Positions 16,416-24,332 of a DNA stretch of 64,000 nt are shown piece by piece. How positions within the stretch are numbered: the stretch's first letter is position 1; every line of letters starts with the position of its first letter. The notes under the pieces are model-generated. The model worked only from the letters and a program-made list of their open reading frames with translations, was not told the origin of the DNA and did not search any database. The position numbers were made by a program, and so were the translations under genes. Origin of the DNA: Halopseudomonas salina. Its GTDB lineage: Bacteria; Pseudomonadota; Gammaproteobacteria; Pseudomonadales; Pseudomonadaceae. Location: positions 1-64,000 of the forward strand of contig NZ_VTTI01000010.1 in NCBI RefSeq assembly GCF_008641105.1, given 5' to 3'.

Positions 16416-18119
16416 ATGGATACTCCCGCTCTCTCCGGCCTGGCCCGGCGCATTGTTCAGGATCAACTCCTGGACGCACAGGCTGCCAGCAAGGCCAGCA
16501 AGCAGGCAACGCAGGACAAGATCCCCTTCATTACCTATCTGGTTCAGCACAAGCTGGCTAACGCCAAAGACCTCGCCATGCTATGCGCTGAAGAATTCGG
16601 TTATCCCTATTGCGATCTCACTGCAATTGACGGCGAATCACAGCCGCGAGACCTGGTGAGTGAAAAGCTGATTCGCCAGCACAGCGTCATCCCACTATTT
16701 AAGCGAGGGTCGCGTCTTTTCCTTGGACTGTCAGACCCGACCAATCAGCAGGCCCTGAGCGATATTCAGTTCAATACCGGCTTGATGACTGACGCGGTCA
16801 TTGTCGAAGACGATAAATTGCAAGCGGCAATTGAGAAATTTCTCGACAGCCCCACTGGCGGTCTTGGCGATATGGCTGACGAGGACCTGGACGCACTCGA
16901 TGTACAGAGCGTCAAGGACGATGACAAAAACGAGGGAGTCGGCGGCGATGCAGATGACGCCCCTATTGTTCGCTTCGTCAACAAGATGCTTCTTGATGCA
17001 GTGCGGATGGGTTCTTCAGACTTGCATTTCGAGCCCTACGAGAAGATCTACCGCGTACGTTTTCGTACAGATGGTATTTTGCACGAAGTAGCCAAACCTC
17101 CTGTGCAGCTGGGCGTTCGTATCGCTGCACGCCTTAAAGTGATGTCCGCAATGGACATGGCTGAGAGACGCAAACCGCAGGATGGTCGGATCAAGATGAA
17201 GATATCCAAAAACAAGGCTATCGATTTTCGAGTGAACACCCTGCCCACCCTCTGGGGCGAAAAAGTCGTATTGCGTATTTTGGATGCTGAGAGCGCTAAA
17301 ATGGGTATTGATGCGCTGGGTTATGAGGACGATCAGAAAGAGATGTACATGACCGCCCTTGCCAAACCACAGGGCATGATTCTGGTGACCGGCCCTACTG
17401 GCTCGGGCAAGACGGTGTCGCTGTACACCGGCCTTAATATTCTGAATACCGTGGAGCGAAATATTTCCACCGCGGAAGATCCGGTTGAAATCAACCTTGA
17501 GGGCGTTAATCAGGTAAACGTTAACCTGAAACAAGGGCTCGATTTCTCCAAGGCCTTGCGGGCGTTCCTTCGCCAGGATCCGGATATCATCATGGTGGGT
17601 GAGATTCGGGACCTGGAAACGGCGGAAATCGCAGTCAAAGCTGCGCAAACAGGCCACATGGTGCTCTCCACACTGCACACCAACAGTGCTGCCGAAACTC
17701 TGACCCGCTTGCGCAATATGGGCGTTCCCTCATTTAACATCGCAACATCAGTCAACCTGATCATCGCCCAGCGATTGGCCAGGCGCTTGTGCAAGCAATG
17801 CAAGCAACCGATGGAAGTACCTCGAGACGTACTCTTGGAAGAGGGTTTCAGCGCCGAAAAAATTGATGCCGGAATCACAATTTATGGCCCTGTGGGTTGC
17901 GAAAGCTGTAAAGATGGTTATAAAGGACGTGTGGGGATTTATGAGGTAGTCAAGATCACGCCGGCAATGCAGCGTATTATCATGGAAGATGGCAACTCCA
18001 TCGAGATTTCAGACGTCGCCCAGAGCGAAGGGTTCCGCAACCTGCGCCAATCAGCCTTGATGAAGGTGGAGCAGGGTGTGACCAGCCTGGCGGAAGTCAA
18101 CCGTGTGACCAAGGATTAA
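16416..18119 (+). CDS. pilB: Type IV pilus assembly ATPase PilB
   Basis: The hexameric ATPase that drives pilus extension at the inner membrane. The 567-residue product has the MshEN/T2SSE N-terminal domain (about 1-150), a Walker A GPTGSGKTVS (about 327-336), Asp box and Walker B region (PDIIMVGEIRD, about 392-402), and the zinc-binding cysteines in LCKQCK and CESCKDGYKGR. It heads a pilB-pilC-pilD-coaE-yacG run with gaps of three bases or overlaps, divergent from pilA. No strong ribosome site is seen ahead of the ATG, but the N-terminus matches the family. Confidence 0.97.
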   Translation: MDTPALSGLARRIVQDQLLDAQAASKASKQATQDKIPFITYLVQHKLANAKDLAMLCAEEFGYPYCDLTAIDGESQPRDLVSEKLIRQHSVIPLFKRGSRLFLGLSDPTNQQALSDIQFNTGLMTDAVIVEDDKLQAAIEKFLDSPTGGLGDMADEDLDALDVQSVKDDDKNEGVGGDADDAPIVRFVNKMLLDAVRMGSSDLHFEPYEKIYRVRFRTDGILHEVAKPPVQLGVRIAARLKVMSAMDMAERRKPQDGRIKMKISKNKAIDFRVNTLPTLWGEKVVLRILDAESAKMGIDALGYEDDQKEMYMTALAKPQGMILVTGPTGSGKTVSLYTGLNILNTVERNISTAEDPVEINLEGVNQVNVNLKQGLDFSKALRAFLRQDPDIIMVGEIRDLETAEIAVKAAQTGHMVLSTLHTNSAAETLTRLRNMGVPSFNIATSVNLIIAQRLARRLCKQCKQPMEVPRDVLLEEGFSAEKIDAGITIYGPVGCESCKDGYKGRVGIYEVVKITPAMQRIIMEDGNSIEISDVAQSEGFRNLRQSALMKVEQGVTSLAEVNRVTKD

Positions 18120-18122
18120 GTC

Positions 18123-19391
18123 ATGGCGCAACAAGCAGCGATAAAAAGAAAGGCCGCTCCTGCTAAAAGGAAGGCTGCAGTAAAGGAAATACAGCCTTCC
18201 GCCTACAAATGGGAAGGTAAGGATCGTAAAGGCACCAAGGTATCCGGCGAGATGCAGAGCACCAATCCTGCTCTGGTCAAGGCCCAGCTGCGCAAGCAGG
18301 GAGTGCTGGTTACCAAGGTCAACAAGAAATCCACGTTGTTTGCCAGCCGCGGCAAGAAGATCAAGCCATTGGATGTGGCATTTTTTACCCGCCAGCTAGC
18401 GACCATGATGAAGTCGGGCGTACCTATTATTCAGGCGTTTGACATCATCGCCGAAGGTACCGCGAACCCGAATTTCCAGAAATTGATCCTTGAAATCAAG
18501 ACCGATGTAGCCGCAGGTAATACGCTGGCTGACTCCCTACGCCAACACCCGAAGTATTTTGATGATTTGTTCTGCAACCTGGTCGAATCGGGTGAGCAAT
18601 CGGGCCGTCTTGAATCACTGCTGGATCGTATTGCGACTTACAAGGAAAAGACCGAGGCCCTGAAGGCCAAGATCAAGAAGGCAATGACCTACCCCATCGC
18701 GGTGGTTGTAGTCGCAATTGTGGTCACGGCAATTTTGCTGCTCAAGGTGGTACCGCAGTTCAAGGAAGTTTTTGCTAATTTCGGTGCTGAACTGCCGGCA
18801 TTCACTCTGATGGTTATTGGGCTTTCGGAATGGCTGCAGTCCTGGTGGTTCATCATTCTTATCGGCTTTATCATCATCGGATACGCATACACCCAGGCCC
18901 ACTTGCGATCAAAGAAGTTCCGTGACGCCCAGGATCGGATTTTGTTGAAAGCGCCCATCGTTGGCGACATTATCTACAAAGCTGCGGTGGCTCGCTATGC
19001 CCGCACACTGTCCACCACCTTTGCCGCGGGTGTGCCGCTAGTTGACGCTTTGGACTCGGTGGCTGGTGCTGCGGGTAACGTGGTGTTCTACAACGCTGTT
19101 ATGCAGATCAAGGAAGACGTTTCCGCAGGCTCGCAACTTAATTTCTCCATGCGGACCACAAACGTGTTTCCGTCACTGGCTATCCAGATGGCTGGCATCG
19201 GTGAAGAGTCGGGTAACCTTGACGGCATGCTCGATAAGGTAGCCGACTATTACGAGGCCGAGGTGGATAACGCCGTGGATAACCTGACGACCCTGATGGA
19301 GCCCATGATCATGGTGGTTCTGGGCATTCTGGTTGGCGGCCTGATCATCGCGATGTACCTGCCGATCTTCCAGCTGGGCGCCGTCGTCTGA
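18123..19391 (+). CDS. pilC: Type IV pilus inner-membrane platform protein PilC
   Basis: The platform protein on which PilB and the retraction motor act. The 422-residue product has two repeated T2SSF cytoplasmic domains (about 75-200 and 285-400) with the pattern FFTRQLATMMKSGVPIIQAF and YARTLSTTFAAGVPLVDAL, and three long membrane helices (about 190-213, 235-260, 390-415). It starts three bases after pilB. The Lys/Ala-rich first 30 residues are longer and more basic than in some relatives. Confidence 0.97.
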   Translation: MAQQAAIKRKAAPAKRKAAVKEIQPSAYKWEGKDRKGTKVSGEMQSTNPALVKAQLRKQGVLVTKVNKKSTLFASRGKKIKPLDVAFFTRQLATMMKSGVPIIQAFDIIAEGTANPNFQKLILEIKTDVAAGNTLADSLRQHPKYFDDLFCNLVESGEQSGRLESLLDRIATYKEKTEALKAKIKKAMTYPIAVVVVAIVVTAILLLKVVPQFKEVFANFGAELPAFTLMVIGLSEWLQSWWFIILIGFIIIGYAYTQAHLRSKKFRDAQDRILLKAPIVGDIIYKAAVARYARTLSTTFAAGVPLVDALDSVAGAAGNVVFYNAVMQIKEDVSAGSQLNFSMRTTNVFPSLAIQMAGIGEESGNLDGMLDKVADYYEAEVDNAVDNLTTLMEPMIMVVLGILVGGLIIAMYLPIFQLGAVV

Positions 19392-19394
19392 ACC

Positions 19395-20267
19395 ATGACC
19401 CTTATTGATTATCTGGCCAGCCATGTGCTGGCCTTTATTTTGCTCGCCGGCCTGCTTGGTTTGATTGTGGGCAGTTTTCTGAATGTGGTGATTCATCGCC
19501 TGCCCATCATGATGGAGCGCGCCTGGCTCAGGCAAAGCAGAGAAATGCTCGAGCCGGATGTCGAATTGGCCCCGGAGCCAACATTCAATATCGTCCTTCC
19601 CCACTCCCATTGCCCCCACTGCAATACCGAGATCAAGGCTTGGCAGAATCTGCCCGTTATTAGTTATTTGCTACTCCGCGGGCGCTGCGGGCATTGTCAG
19701 AAGCACATCAGCTTGCGCTACCCTTCTGTCGAGCTACTCACCGCTGTCTTGTCCATGGTGGTTGCCTGGCAATTCGGCTTCGGCTGGCAGGCAGGTAGCA
19801 TGCTGGTGCTCACCTGGGCGCTTATCTGTCTCAGCCTGATTGATGCCGATACACAGTTGCTGCCGGACGCGATAGTGCTGCCCCTGCTCTGGCTAGGACT
19901 TATAGCCAATAGCTTCGGACTTTTCACTGACCTGCACACCGCCCTCTGGGGCGCGGTAGCAGGTTATCTCAGCCTCTGGCTGGTGTTCTGGGCGTTCAAA
20001 CTGATAACCGGCAAGGAGGGCATGGGCTACGGTGATTTCAAGCTTCTGGCCATGCTCGGCGCCTGGGGTGGCTGGCAGATCCTGCCCCTGACCATACTGC
20101 TGTCTTCGCTGGTGGGTGCCATTCTCGGCATCATCATTCTCAAGACCCGCGGCCAGTCGAATGCCACTCCCCTGCCCTTTGGCCCTTACCTGGCGATCGC
20201 CGGGTGGATTGCGCTGATCTGGGGTGACACAATAACCGGCAAATATCTTCAAATTGCCGGATTCTGA
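19395..20267 (+). CDS. pilD: Prepilin peptidase/N-methyltransferase PilD
   Basis: This enzyme cuts the leader of prepilins and pseudopilins and methylates the new N-terminus. The 290-residue product has the zinc-binding cysteine pairs CPHCNTEI and CGHCQ (about 74-104) of the methylase loop, and the two catalytic aspartates of the GxGD aspartic protease family: LIDADTQLLPD (about 149) and GMGYGDFK (about 213). About eight membrane helices are seen. It acts on PilA, FimU, PilV, PilW, PilX, PilE and FimT in this window, and probably also on type II secretion pseudopilins elsewhere. Confidence 0.97.
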   Translation: MTLIDYLASHVLAFILLAGLLGLIVGSFLNVVIHRLPIMMERAWLRQSREMLEPDVELAPEPTFNIVLPHSHCPHCNTEIKAWQNLPVISYLLLRGRCGHCQKHISLRYPSVELLTAVLSMVVAWQFGFGWQAGSMLVLTWALICLSLIDADTQLLPDAIVLPLLWLGLIANSFGLFTDLHTALWGAVAGYLSLWLVFWAFKLITGKEGMGYGDFKLLAMLGAWGGWQILPLTILLSSLVGAILGIIILKTRGQSNATPLPFGPYLAIAGWIALIWGDTITGKYLQIAGF

Positions 20268-20270
20268 ATA

Positions 20271-20876
20271 ATGATCATTGGTTTAACTGGCGGCATTGGC
20301 AGTGGCAAGTCTGCCGTTTCACTGCACTTTGCAGTTAAACATGGCATTCACGTTGTGGATGCCGATATCAAGTCTCGCGTTGTGGTCGAGCCAGGCAGGC
20401 CGGCTCTTCACGCCATAGTTGATCGTTTCGGTGACGCTGTCCTGCAGACTTCCGGTGAGCTGGACCGAGCCGCACTACGCGAAAAAATCTTCAGCGATCC
20501 GCAAGAGAGAGTATGGCTCGAGGGCTTGCTGCACCCGCTGATCCGCGAAGAGATTATTACTGATCTGGCTTCTGCCACATCGCCATATGCGTTGCTGGTC
20601 TCTCCCTTGCTCGTTGAATCCGGGCAGCACAAGATGACCGATCGTGTGCTGGTGGTGGATGTATCGGAGGAAACGCAGCTCATGCGGACCGCGTTACGGG
20701 ACAATGTGCCAGAGCAGCAGGTCAGATCTATCATGCAAGCCCAGGCATCCAGGGAAGAGCGTCTGAAACATGCCCACGACATAGTCAGCAATGATCAGGA
20801 CCTGGCAGCGCTCCACAAGCAGGTGGATGCGCTGCACCAGCAATACCTGAAACTGGCTTCCGGAGACACCATATGA
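20271..20876 (+). CDS. coaE: Dephospho-CoA kinase
   Basis: The last step of coenzyme A synthesis, phosphorylating the 3'-hydroxyl of dephospho-CoA. The 201-residue product has the P-loop [13 protein letters not shown] (about 4-16), the DAD motif near residue 30 and the LID-type RxxxQ segment (about 140). It lies three bases after pilD and overlaps yacG by four bases, the usual arrangement in Pseudomonas, where it travels with pil genes without a functional link. Confidence 0.96.
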   Translation: MIIGLTGGIGSGKSAVSLHFAVKHGIHVVDADIKSRVVVEPGRPALHAIVDRFGDAVLQTSGELDRAALREKIFSDPQERVWLEGLLHPLIREEIITDLASATSPYALLVSPLLVESGQHKMTDRVLVVDVSEETQLMRTALRDNVPEQQVRSIMQAQASREERLKHAHDIVSNDQDLAALHKQVDALHQQYLKLASGDTI

Positions 20877-21061
20877 CCCTGAATCTGCAATGCCCTACCT
20901 GCACCGCTCCAGTCACCTGGGATGAAGCCTTTCCCGACCGGCCTTTTTGCTCCCCTCGATGCCGCTTGATTGACTTGGGGGCCTGGGCTTCCGAAGAACA
21001 CGTCGTGCCCGGCGAGGAGCTGGAACAGGATCTGTATTCCGGCGATCTGCCGCAGCAATAG
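20873..21061 (+). CDS. yacG: DNA gyrase inhibitor/zinc-binding protein YacG
   Basis: A 62-residue protein with the four-cysteine zinc knuckle CPTC...CSPRC and the following [11 protein letters not shown], which define YacG. In E. coli it binds GyrB and inhibits gyrase. It begins inside the coaE stop region (ATGA overlap) and ends four bases before the Nudix gene. Confidence 0.95.
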   Translation: MTLNLQCPTCTAPVTWDEAFPDRPFCSPRCRLIDLGAWASEEHVVPGEELEQDLYSGDLPQQ

Positions 21062-21065
21062 CGCG

Positions 21066-22127
21066 ATGACTCGGACCCGGATCCATGTGATGGCCGCGGT
21101 GATTCGCCGGAGCGGCCGCATTCTGATTGCTCAGCGCCCCAAAGCCGCGCATCAGGGCGGACTGTGGGAGTTTCCTGGCGGCAAGCTTGACGCGGGTGAA
21201 GACCGTTACGAGGGCCTCAAACGGGAATTGGAAGAAGAGCTGGGCATTGAGGTCACCTCTGCCCGGCCCTTGATTGATATCGACCACGATTATCCGGACA
21301 AGTCTGTGCGTCTGGATGTCTGGCTTGTAGATGATTTCAATGGCGAGGCCCATGGCGCCGAGGGTCAGCCTGTTCAATGGGTATTACCCGGCGAGCTGAG
21401 GCTGTACGACTTTCCTCAAGCCAATGTGCCTATCGTCACCGCCGCACAACTACCGGAAAGCTACCTGATTACCCCCGACTGCGAGGATAGTTCAACGCTT
21501 GTTGCCGGACTGGATGATGCCCGTAAACGGGGCCTTACCATGGTTCAGCTTAGGCAGACAGCTATGCAGCCCGCCAAATATGAGCAGCTGACGACCAGAT
21601 TGATGCAGAGCTTTGGCGACGACTTTATCTGGTTGCTCAAGGCCGCGACTCCACCCGCGAGCGGCGATGGATGGCATGTGACTGCGTCGCAGCTGCGAGA
21701 GCTGCACAGAGCCGGATGGCGGAAGGGAGAACCATTCCCGGCGGGGCCGCCGGTCCCACCAAGGTCAGTGCAAGCGCCCAACCTCGGGCCTAGGTCCGCA
21801 CCAGAGTGGGAGCGGCTGCCTGGCCGCGAAGGAGCTCCAGCTGGCAATAATCTGCTGGCCGCTTCCTGTCATGATGCAGAGGAATTACGAATGGCAGCAG
21901 AGATCGGCGCAGACTTCGTGACTCTCTCACCGGTGCTGCCGACGACTTCGCACCCGGAAGCCAAAGGCATGGGGTGGGAAGAAGCACGAAATCTGATTGC
22001 GCAGGTGAATATCCCGGTTTACCTGTTGGGCGGGCTGTCGACTGACAATCTGGAGCAGGCTTTTCAGGCTGGCGCCCAGGGCATCGCGGGCATATCCGGA
22101 TTATGGAAGCCCAAGACTGACCTCTGA
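21066..22127 (+). CDS. Nudix hydrolase fused to thiamine-phosphate-synthase-like domain
   Basis: A 353-residue two-domain protein. The N-terminal MutT-like domain (1-130) carries a perfect Nudix box (GGKLDAGEDRYEGLKRELEE, about 39-58), for cleaning 8-oxo-dGTP or related nucleotides. The C-terminal TIM-barrel (about 140-353) resembles ThiE, with LAASCHDAEEL, FVTLSPVLPTTSHP and a final YLLGGLS. This fusion is common in Pseudomonas. Odd here is a segment of about 40 residues (about 217-260; rich in Pro, Gly and Arg) between WHVTASQLRELH and LLAASCHDA that the family lacks; the DNA under it looks like a REP element. Start 21066 is four bases after yacG; the frame extends upstream without family likeness. 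Confidence 0.9.
   Translation: MTRTRIHVMAAVIRRSGRILIAQRPKAAHQGGLWEFPGGKLDAGEDRYEGLKRELEEELGIEVTSARPLIDIDHDYPDKSVRLDVWLVDDFNGEAHGAEGQPVQWVLPGELRLYDFPQANVPIVTAAQLPESYLITPDCEDSSTLVAGLDDARKRGLTMVQLRQTAMQPAKYEQLTTRLMQSFGDDFIWLLKAATPPASGDGWHVTASQLRELHRAGWRKGEPFPAGPPVPPRSVQAPNLGPRSAPEWERLPGREGAPAGNNLLAASCHDAEELRMAAEIGADFVTLSPVLPTTSHPEAKGMGWEEARNLIAQVNIPVYLLGGLSTDNLEQAFQAGAQGIAGISGLWKPKTDL
21722..21845 (+). repeat. REP-like insertion within a coding region
   Basis: The stretch includes GTGGGAGCGGCTGCC and GGCCGCGAAGGAG, which match the common Pseudomonas REP pattern (GGGAGC followed by a hairpin and GCGAAG). It keeps the reading frame of the Nudix/ThiE-like gene and encodes a Pro/Gly/Arg-rich insert with none of the family's features. 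The exact borders are uncertain. Confidence 0.55.
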
Positions 22128-23075
22128 TCAGTCCAGCGAAACTACCCGCAACTCCTTGGGCATGCTGAAGACGATATTCTCCTCCTGACCAGCCAACTCC
22201 TCTTCGCCAGTCGCACCCAAACCGTGGAGATGTTGGATAACCTGGCGCACCAGAACATCCGGCGCAGAGGCGCCCGCGGTGATACCGATATGCTTTACGC
22301 CATCCAGCCACGCTGACTGGATCTCTTCAGCGCCGTCGATCAGATAAGCCGGCGTACCCATACGCTCGGAAAGCTCGCGCAGCCGATTAGAATTAGAGCT
22401 GTTCGGACTACCCACCACCAATACCAGATCGCACCCCGCCGCAAGCTGCTTGACCGCATCCTGACGGTTCTGGGTGGCATAGCAGATATCATCCTTGCGT
22501 GGCCCATCAATCGCCGGAAAACGTGCTCTGAGCGCGTCTATCACCCGAGCGGTATCGTCCATGGAAAGCGTCGTCTGGGTGACGAAAGCCAATCGCTGGG
22601 GATCCTTCACTTCCAGCTTGCCGACATCATTCTCGTCTTCAACCAGATAAATGGCTCCGCCGTTGCGGGCGTCGTACTGACCCATGGTGCCTTCAACTTC
22701 AGGGTGACCCGCGTGGCCGATCAGGATGCACTCGCGCCCATCACGGCTATAGCGTGCCACTTCCATATGCACCTTGGTAACCAGCGGACAAGTAGCGTCG
22801 AAAATCTTCAGCCCGCGATCTTCAGCTTCCTTTCGTACCGCCTGGGAGACGCCGTGGGCACTGAAGATCACGATAACGTCGTCAGGGACCTGTTCTATCT
22901 CTTCCACGAAGACCGCACCGCGATTGCGCAGGTCCTCAACCACAAACTTGTTGTGCACCACTTCATGCCGCACATAGATCGGCGGCCCGAACACTTCGAG
23001 CGCACGATTGACGATCTCGATGGCGCGGTCTACGCCGGCGCAAAAGCCGCGGGGGTTGGCCAATTTGATCTGCAT
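22128..23075 (-). CDS. ispH: 4-hydroxy-3-methylbut-2-enyl diphosphate reductase
   Basis: The last enzyme of the MEP isoprenoid pathway, an iron-sulfur protein giving IPP and DMAPP. The 315-residue product has the three cluster cysteines in [10 protein letters not shown] (Cys12), DATCPLV (about 96) and later ICYATQNRQ (about 197), plus SSNSNRL. ATG 23075 has GAGG six bases upstream and gives the standard [10 protein letters not shown] start. It is the last gene of the murJ-to-ispH series, and its stop codon directly abuts that of the convergent Nudix gene. Confidence 0.97.
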   Translation of the reverse strand: MQIKLANPRGFCAGVDRAIEIVNRALEVFGPPIYVRHEVVHNKFVVEDLRNRGAVFVEEIEQVPDDVIVIFSAHGVSQAVRKEAEDRGLKIFDATCPLVTKVHMEVARYSRDGRECILIGHAGHPEVEGTMGQYDARNGGAIYLVEDENDVGKLEVKDPQRLAFVTQTTLSMDDTARVIDALRARFPAIDGPRKDDICYATQNRQDAVKQLAAGCDLVLVVGSPNSSNSNRLRELSERMGTPAYLIDGAEEIQSAWLDGVKHIGITAGASAPDVLVRQVIQHLHGLGATGEEELAGQEENIVFSMPKELRVVSLD

Positions 23076-23180
23076 GGAGAGCCTCGTGGTTGGGTGCTGA
23101 ATGACCGCATTATCCACGATAAGCGGGACAGAATCGATGGGGGCTGGTCTGATGGAATGGTGTATGCAACAAGGTCAGAA

Positions 23181-23373
23181 TGGATTCCCGCGTGCGCGAG
23201 AATGACGGGTACAAGTACGAGCGCACCCTGACAGGCGGCCGTGGATTCCCGCGTGCGGGAGAGTGACGAGGTTTTGGTTTAGCGCTTGCGCCTGAAGCGG
23301 GCGCTACGCGCTGCCAAAACAGGACTCCGCTCCTCCCCCAAATCGTCATCCTCGCGAACGCGGGGATCCATTC
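23181..23373. repeat. GGATTCCCGC repeat family, three copies between fkpB and ispH
   Basis: Copies at about 23181-23208, 23242-23269 and, inverted, 23344-23373. Each has GGATTCCCGCG, a short loop and a complementary block ending in GTGACG or ATGACG. Further copies lie at 54486-54515 and 56029-56054. They are imperfect hairpins of REP type. The 280-base gap has no gene besides. Confidence 0.75.
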
Positions 23374-23397
23374 GCATCTGGACTCAACAACTACGCC

Positions 23398-23835
23398 TCA
23401 AACCGGCTGCACATCCAGAATCTCGACATCAAAGGTCACTGTCTTCCCGGCCAGCGGGTGATTGAAGTCAACGTCCACCGTGGTGTCATGGATGGTCTTG
23501 ACCACACCGGGCATCTCTCCGCCGGCCGCATCGCGGAAAATCACCAGCAGACCTGGCTCCAACTCCATTTCATTGAACTGGTCTCGCGCAATGCTCTGAA
23601 TATTCTGCGGATTACCCGGACCAAAGCCGCGCTCTGGCTCTATCTGAAAGCTGCGCTGATCCCCCGCCTTGAGGCCGAATACGCTCTGCTCAAAGCCCGG
23701 CAGCAACCTACCGTCGCCTACCTTGAACGTGGCCGGAGATTTATCGGTGGTCGTGTCTATCACCTCACCACCAGGCAATTTGAGGGTGAAATGCAGCGTC
23801 ACTTGGGTGTCATGGTTGATGCGCGTTTCAGTCAT
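23398..23835 (-). CDS. fkpB: FKBP-type peptidyl-prolyl isomerase, FkpB/SlpA type
   Basis: A 145-residue FKBP with the inserted-flap (IF) layout of SlpA: VTLHFTLKLPGGEVIDTT at the start, GDGRLLPGFEQSVFGLKAGD (about 40-60), then an IF domain with FNEMELEPGLLVIFRD, and VDFNHPLAGKTVTFDVEIL at the end. It speeds proline isomerisation and acts as a chaperone in the cytoplasm. Its start overlaps the lspA stop by four bases; this lspA-fkpB-ispH order is standard. Confidence 0.95.
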   Translation of the reverse strand: MTETRINHDTQVTLHFTLKLPGGEVIDTTTDKSPATFKVGDGRLLPGFEQSVFGLKAGDQRSFQIEPERGFGPGNPQNIQSIARDQFNEMELEPGLLVIFRDAAGGEMPGVVKTIHDTTVDVDFNHPLAGKTVTFDVEILDVQPV

Positions 23836-24332
23836 GGGTTTGCCTTTGCGGGTTTGGTTATGAACATGTCCAGAATCAACAGCGCTGCACCGACCGTTAT
23901 GGCGCTATCGGCGATGTTGAAGGCCGGAAAGAACCAACTTTGCTGCCAGTGCACCAAAATAAAATCGACTACATGACCGTGCATGATCCGGTCGTACAGA
24001 TTACCCAGCGCGCCGCCCAGGATCAGCGCCAGTGCAATCGACTCCAACCGCCTGCTGCGCGGCAAACGGGCCATCCAGATCACCAGCATGACACTCACGC
24101 CAACCGCAATCGCGGTAAAGAACCAGCGCTGCCAGCCGCCTGCACCCGCCAGAAAACTGAAGGCTGCACCTGGGTTATAGGCCAAGGTAAAGCTGAACAA
24201 TCCATCAATGACCGGTAGCTGCTGGTGTAACTGCAACTGATTCAAGGCGACCCACTTGGTCAGCAGATCCAGTGCAATGACCAGTACGGAAATCCAGATC
24301 CAGCGCAGGCCTCCCTGACGCAAATCAGGCAT
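23832..24332 (-). CDS. lspA: Lipoprotein signal peptidase
   Basis: Signal peptidase II removes lipoprotein signal peptides after diacylglyceryl modification; the SUMF1 lipoprotein at 5.2 kb would be a substrate. The 166-residue protein has four membrane helices and the two catalytic aspartates in [16 protein letters not shown] (about 112-127) and FNIADSAI (about 140). ATG 24332 is preferred, with GAGG nine bases upstream inside ileS; a GTG at 24347 is possible. It overlaps the ileS end by eight bases. Confidence 0.96.
   Translation of the reverse strand: MPDLRQGGLRWIWISVLVIALDLLTKWVALNQLQLHQQLPVIDGLFSFTLAYNPGAAFSFLAGAGGWQRWFFTAIAVGVSVMLVIWMARLPRSRRLESIALALILGGALGNLYDRIMHGHVVDFILVHWQQSWFFPAFNIADSAITVGAALLILDMFITKPAKANP

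Noticed and set aside
23170..23400. CRISPR-like spacing of repeats
   Set aside because: Copies are hairpins in mixed orientation with uneven spacing and no cas gene; this is a REP-type family.
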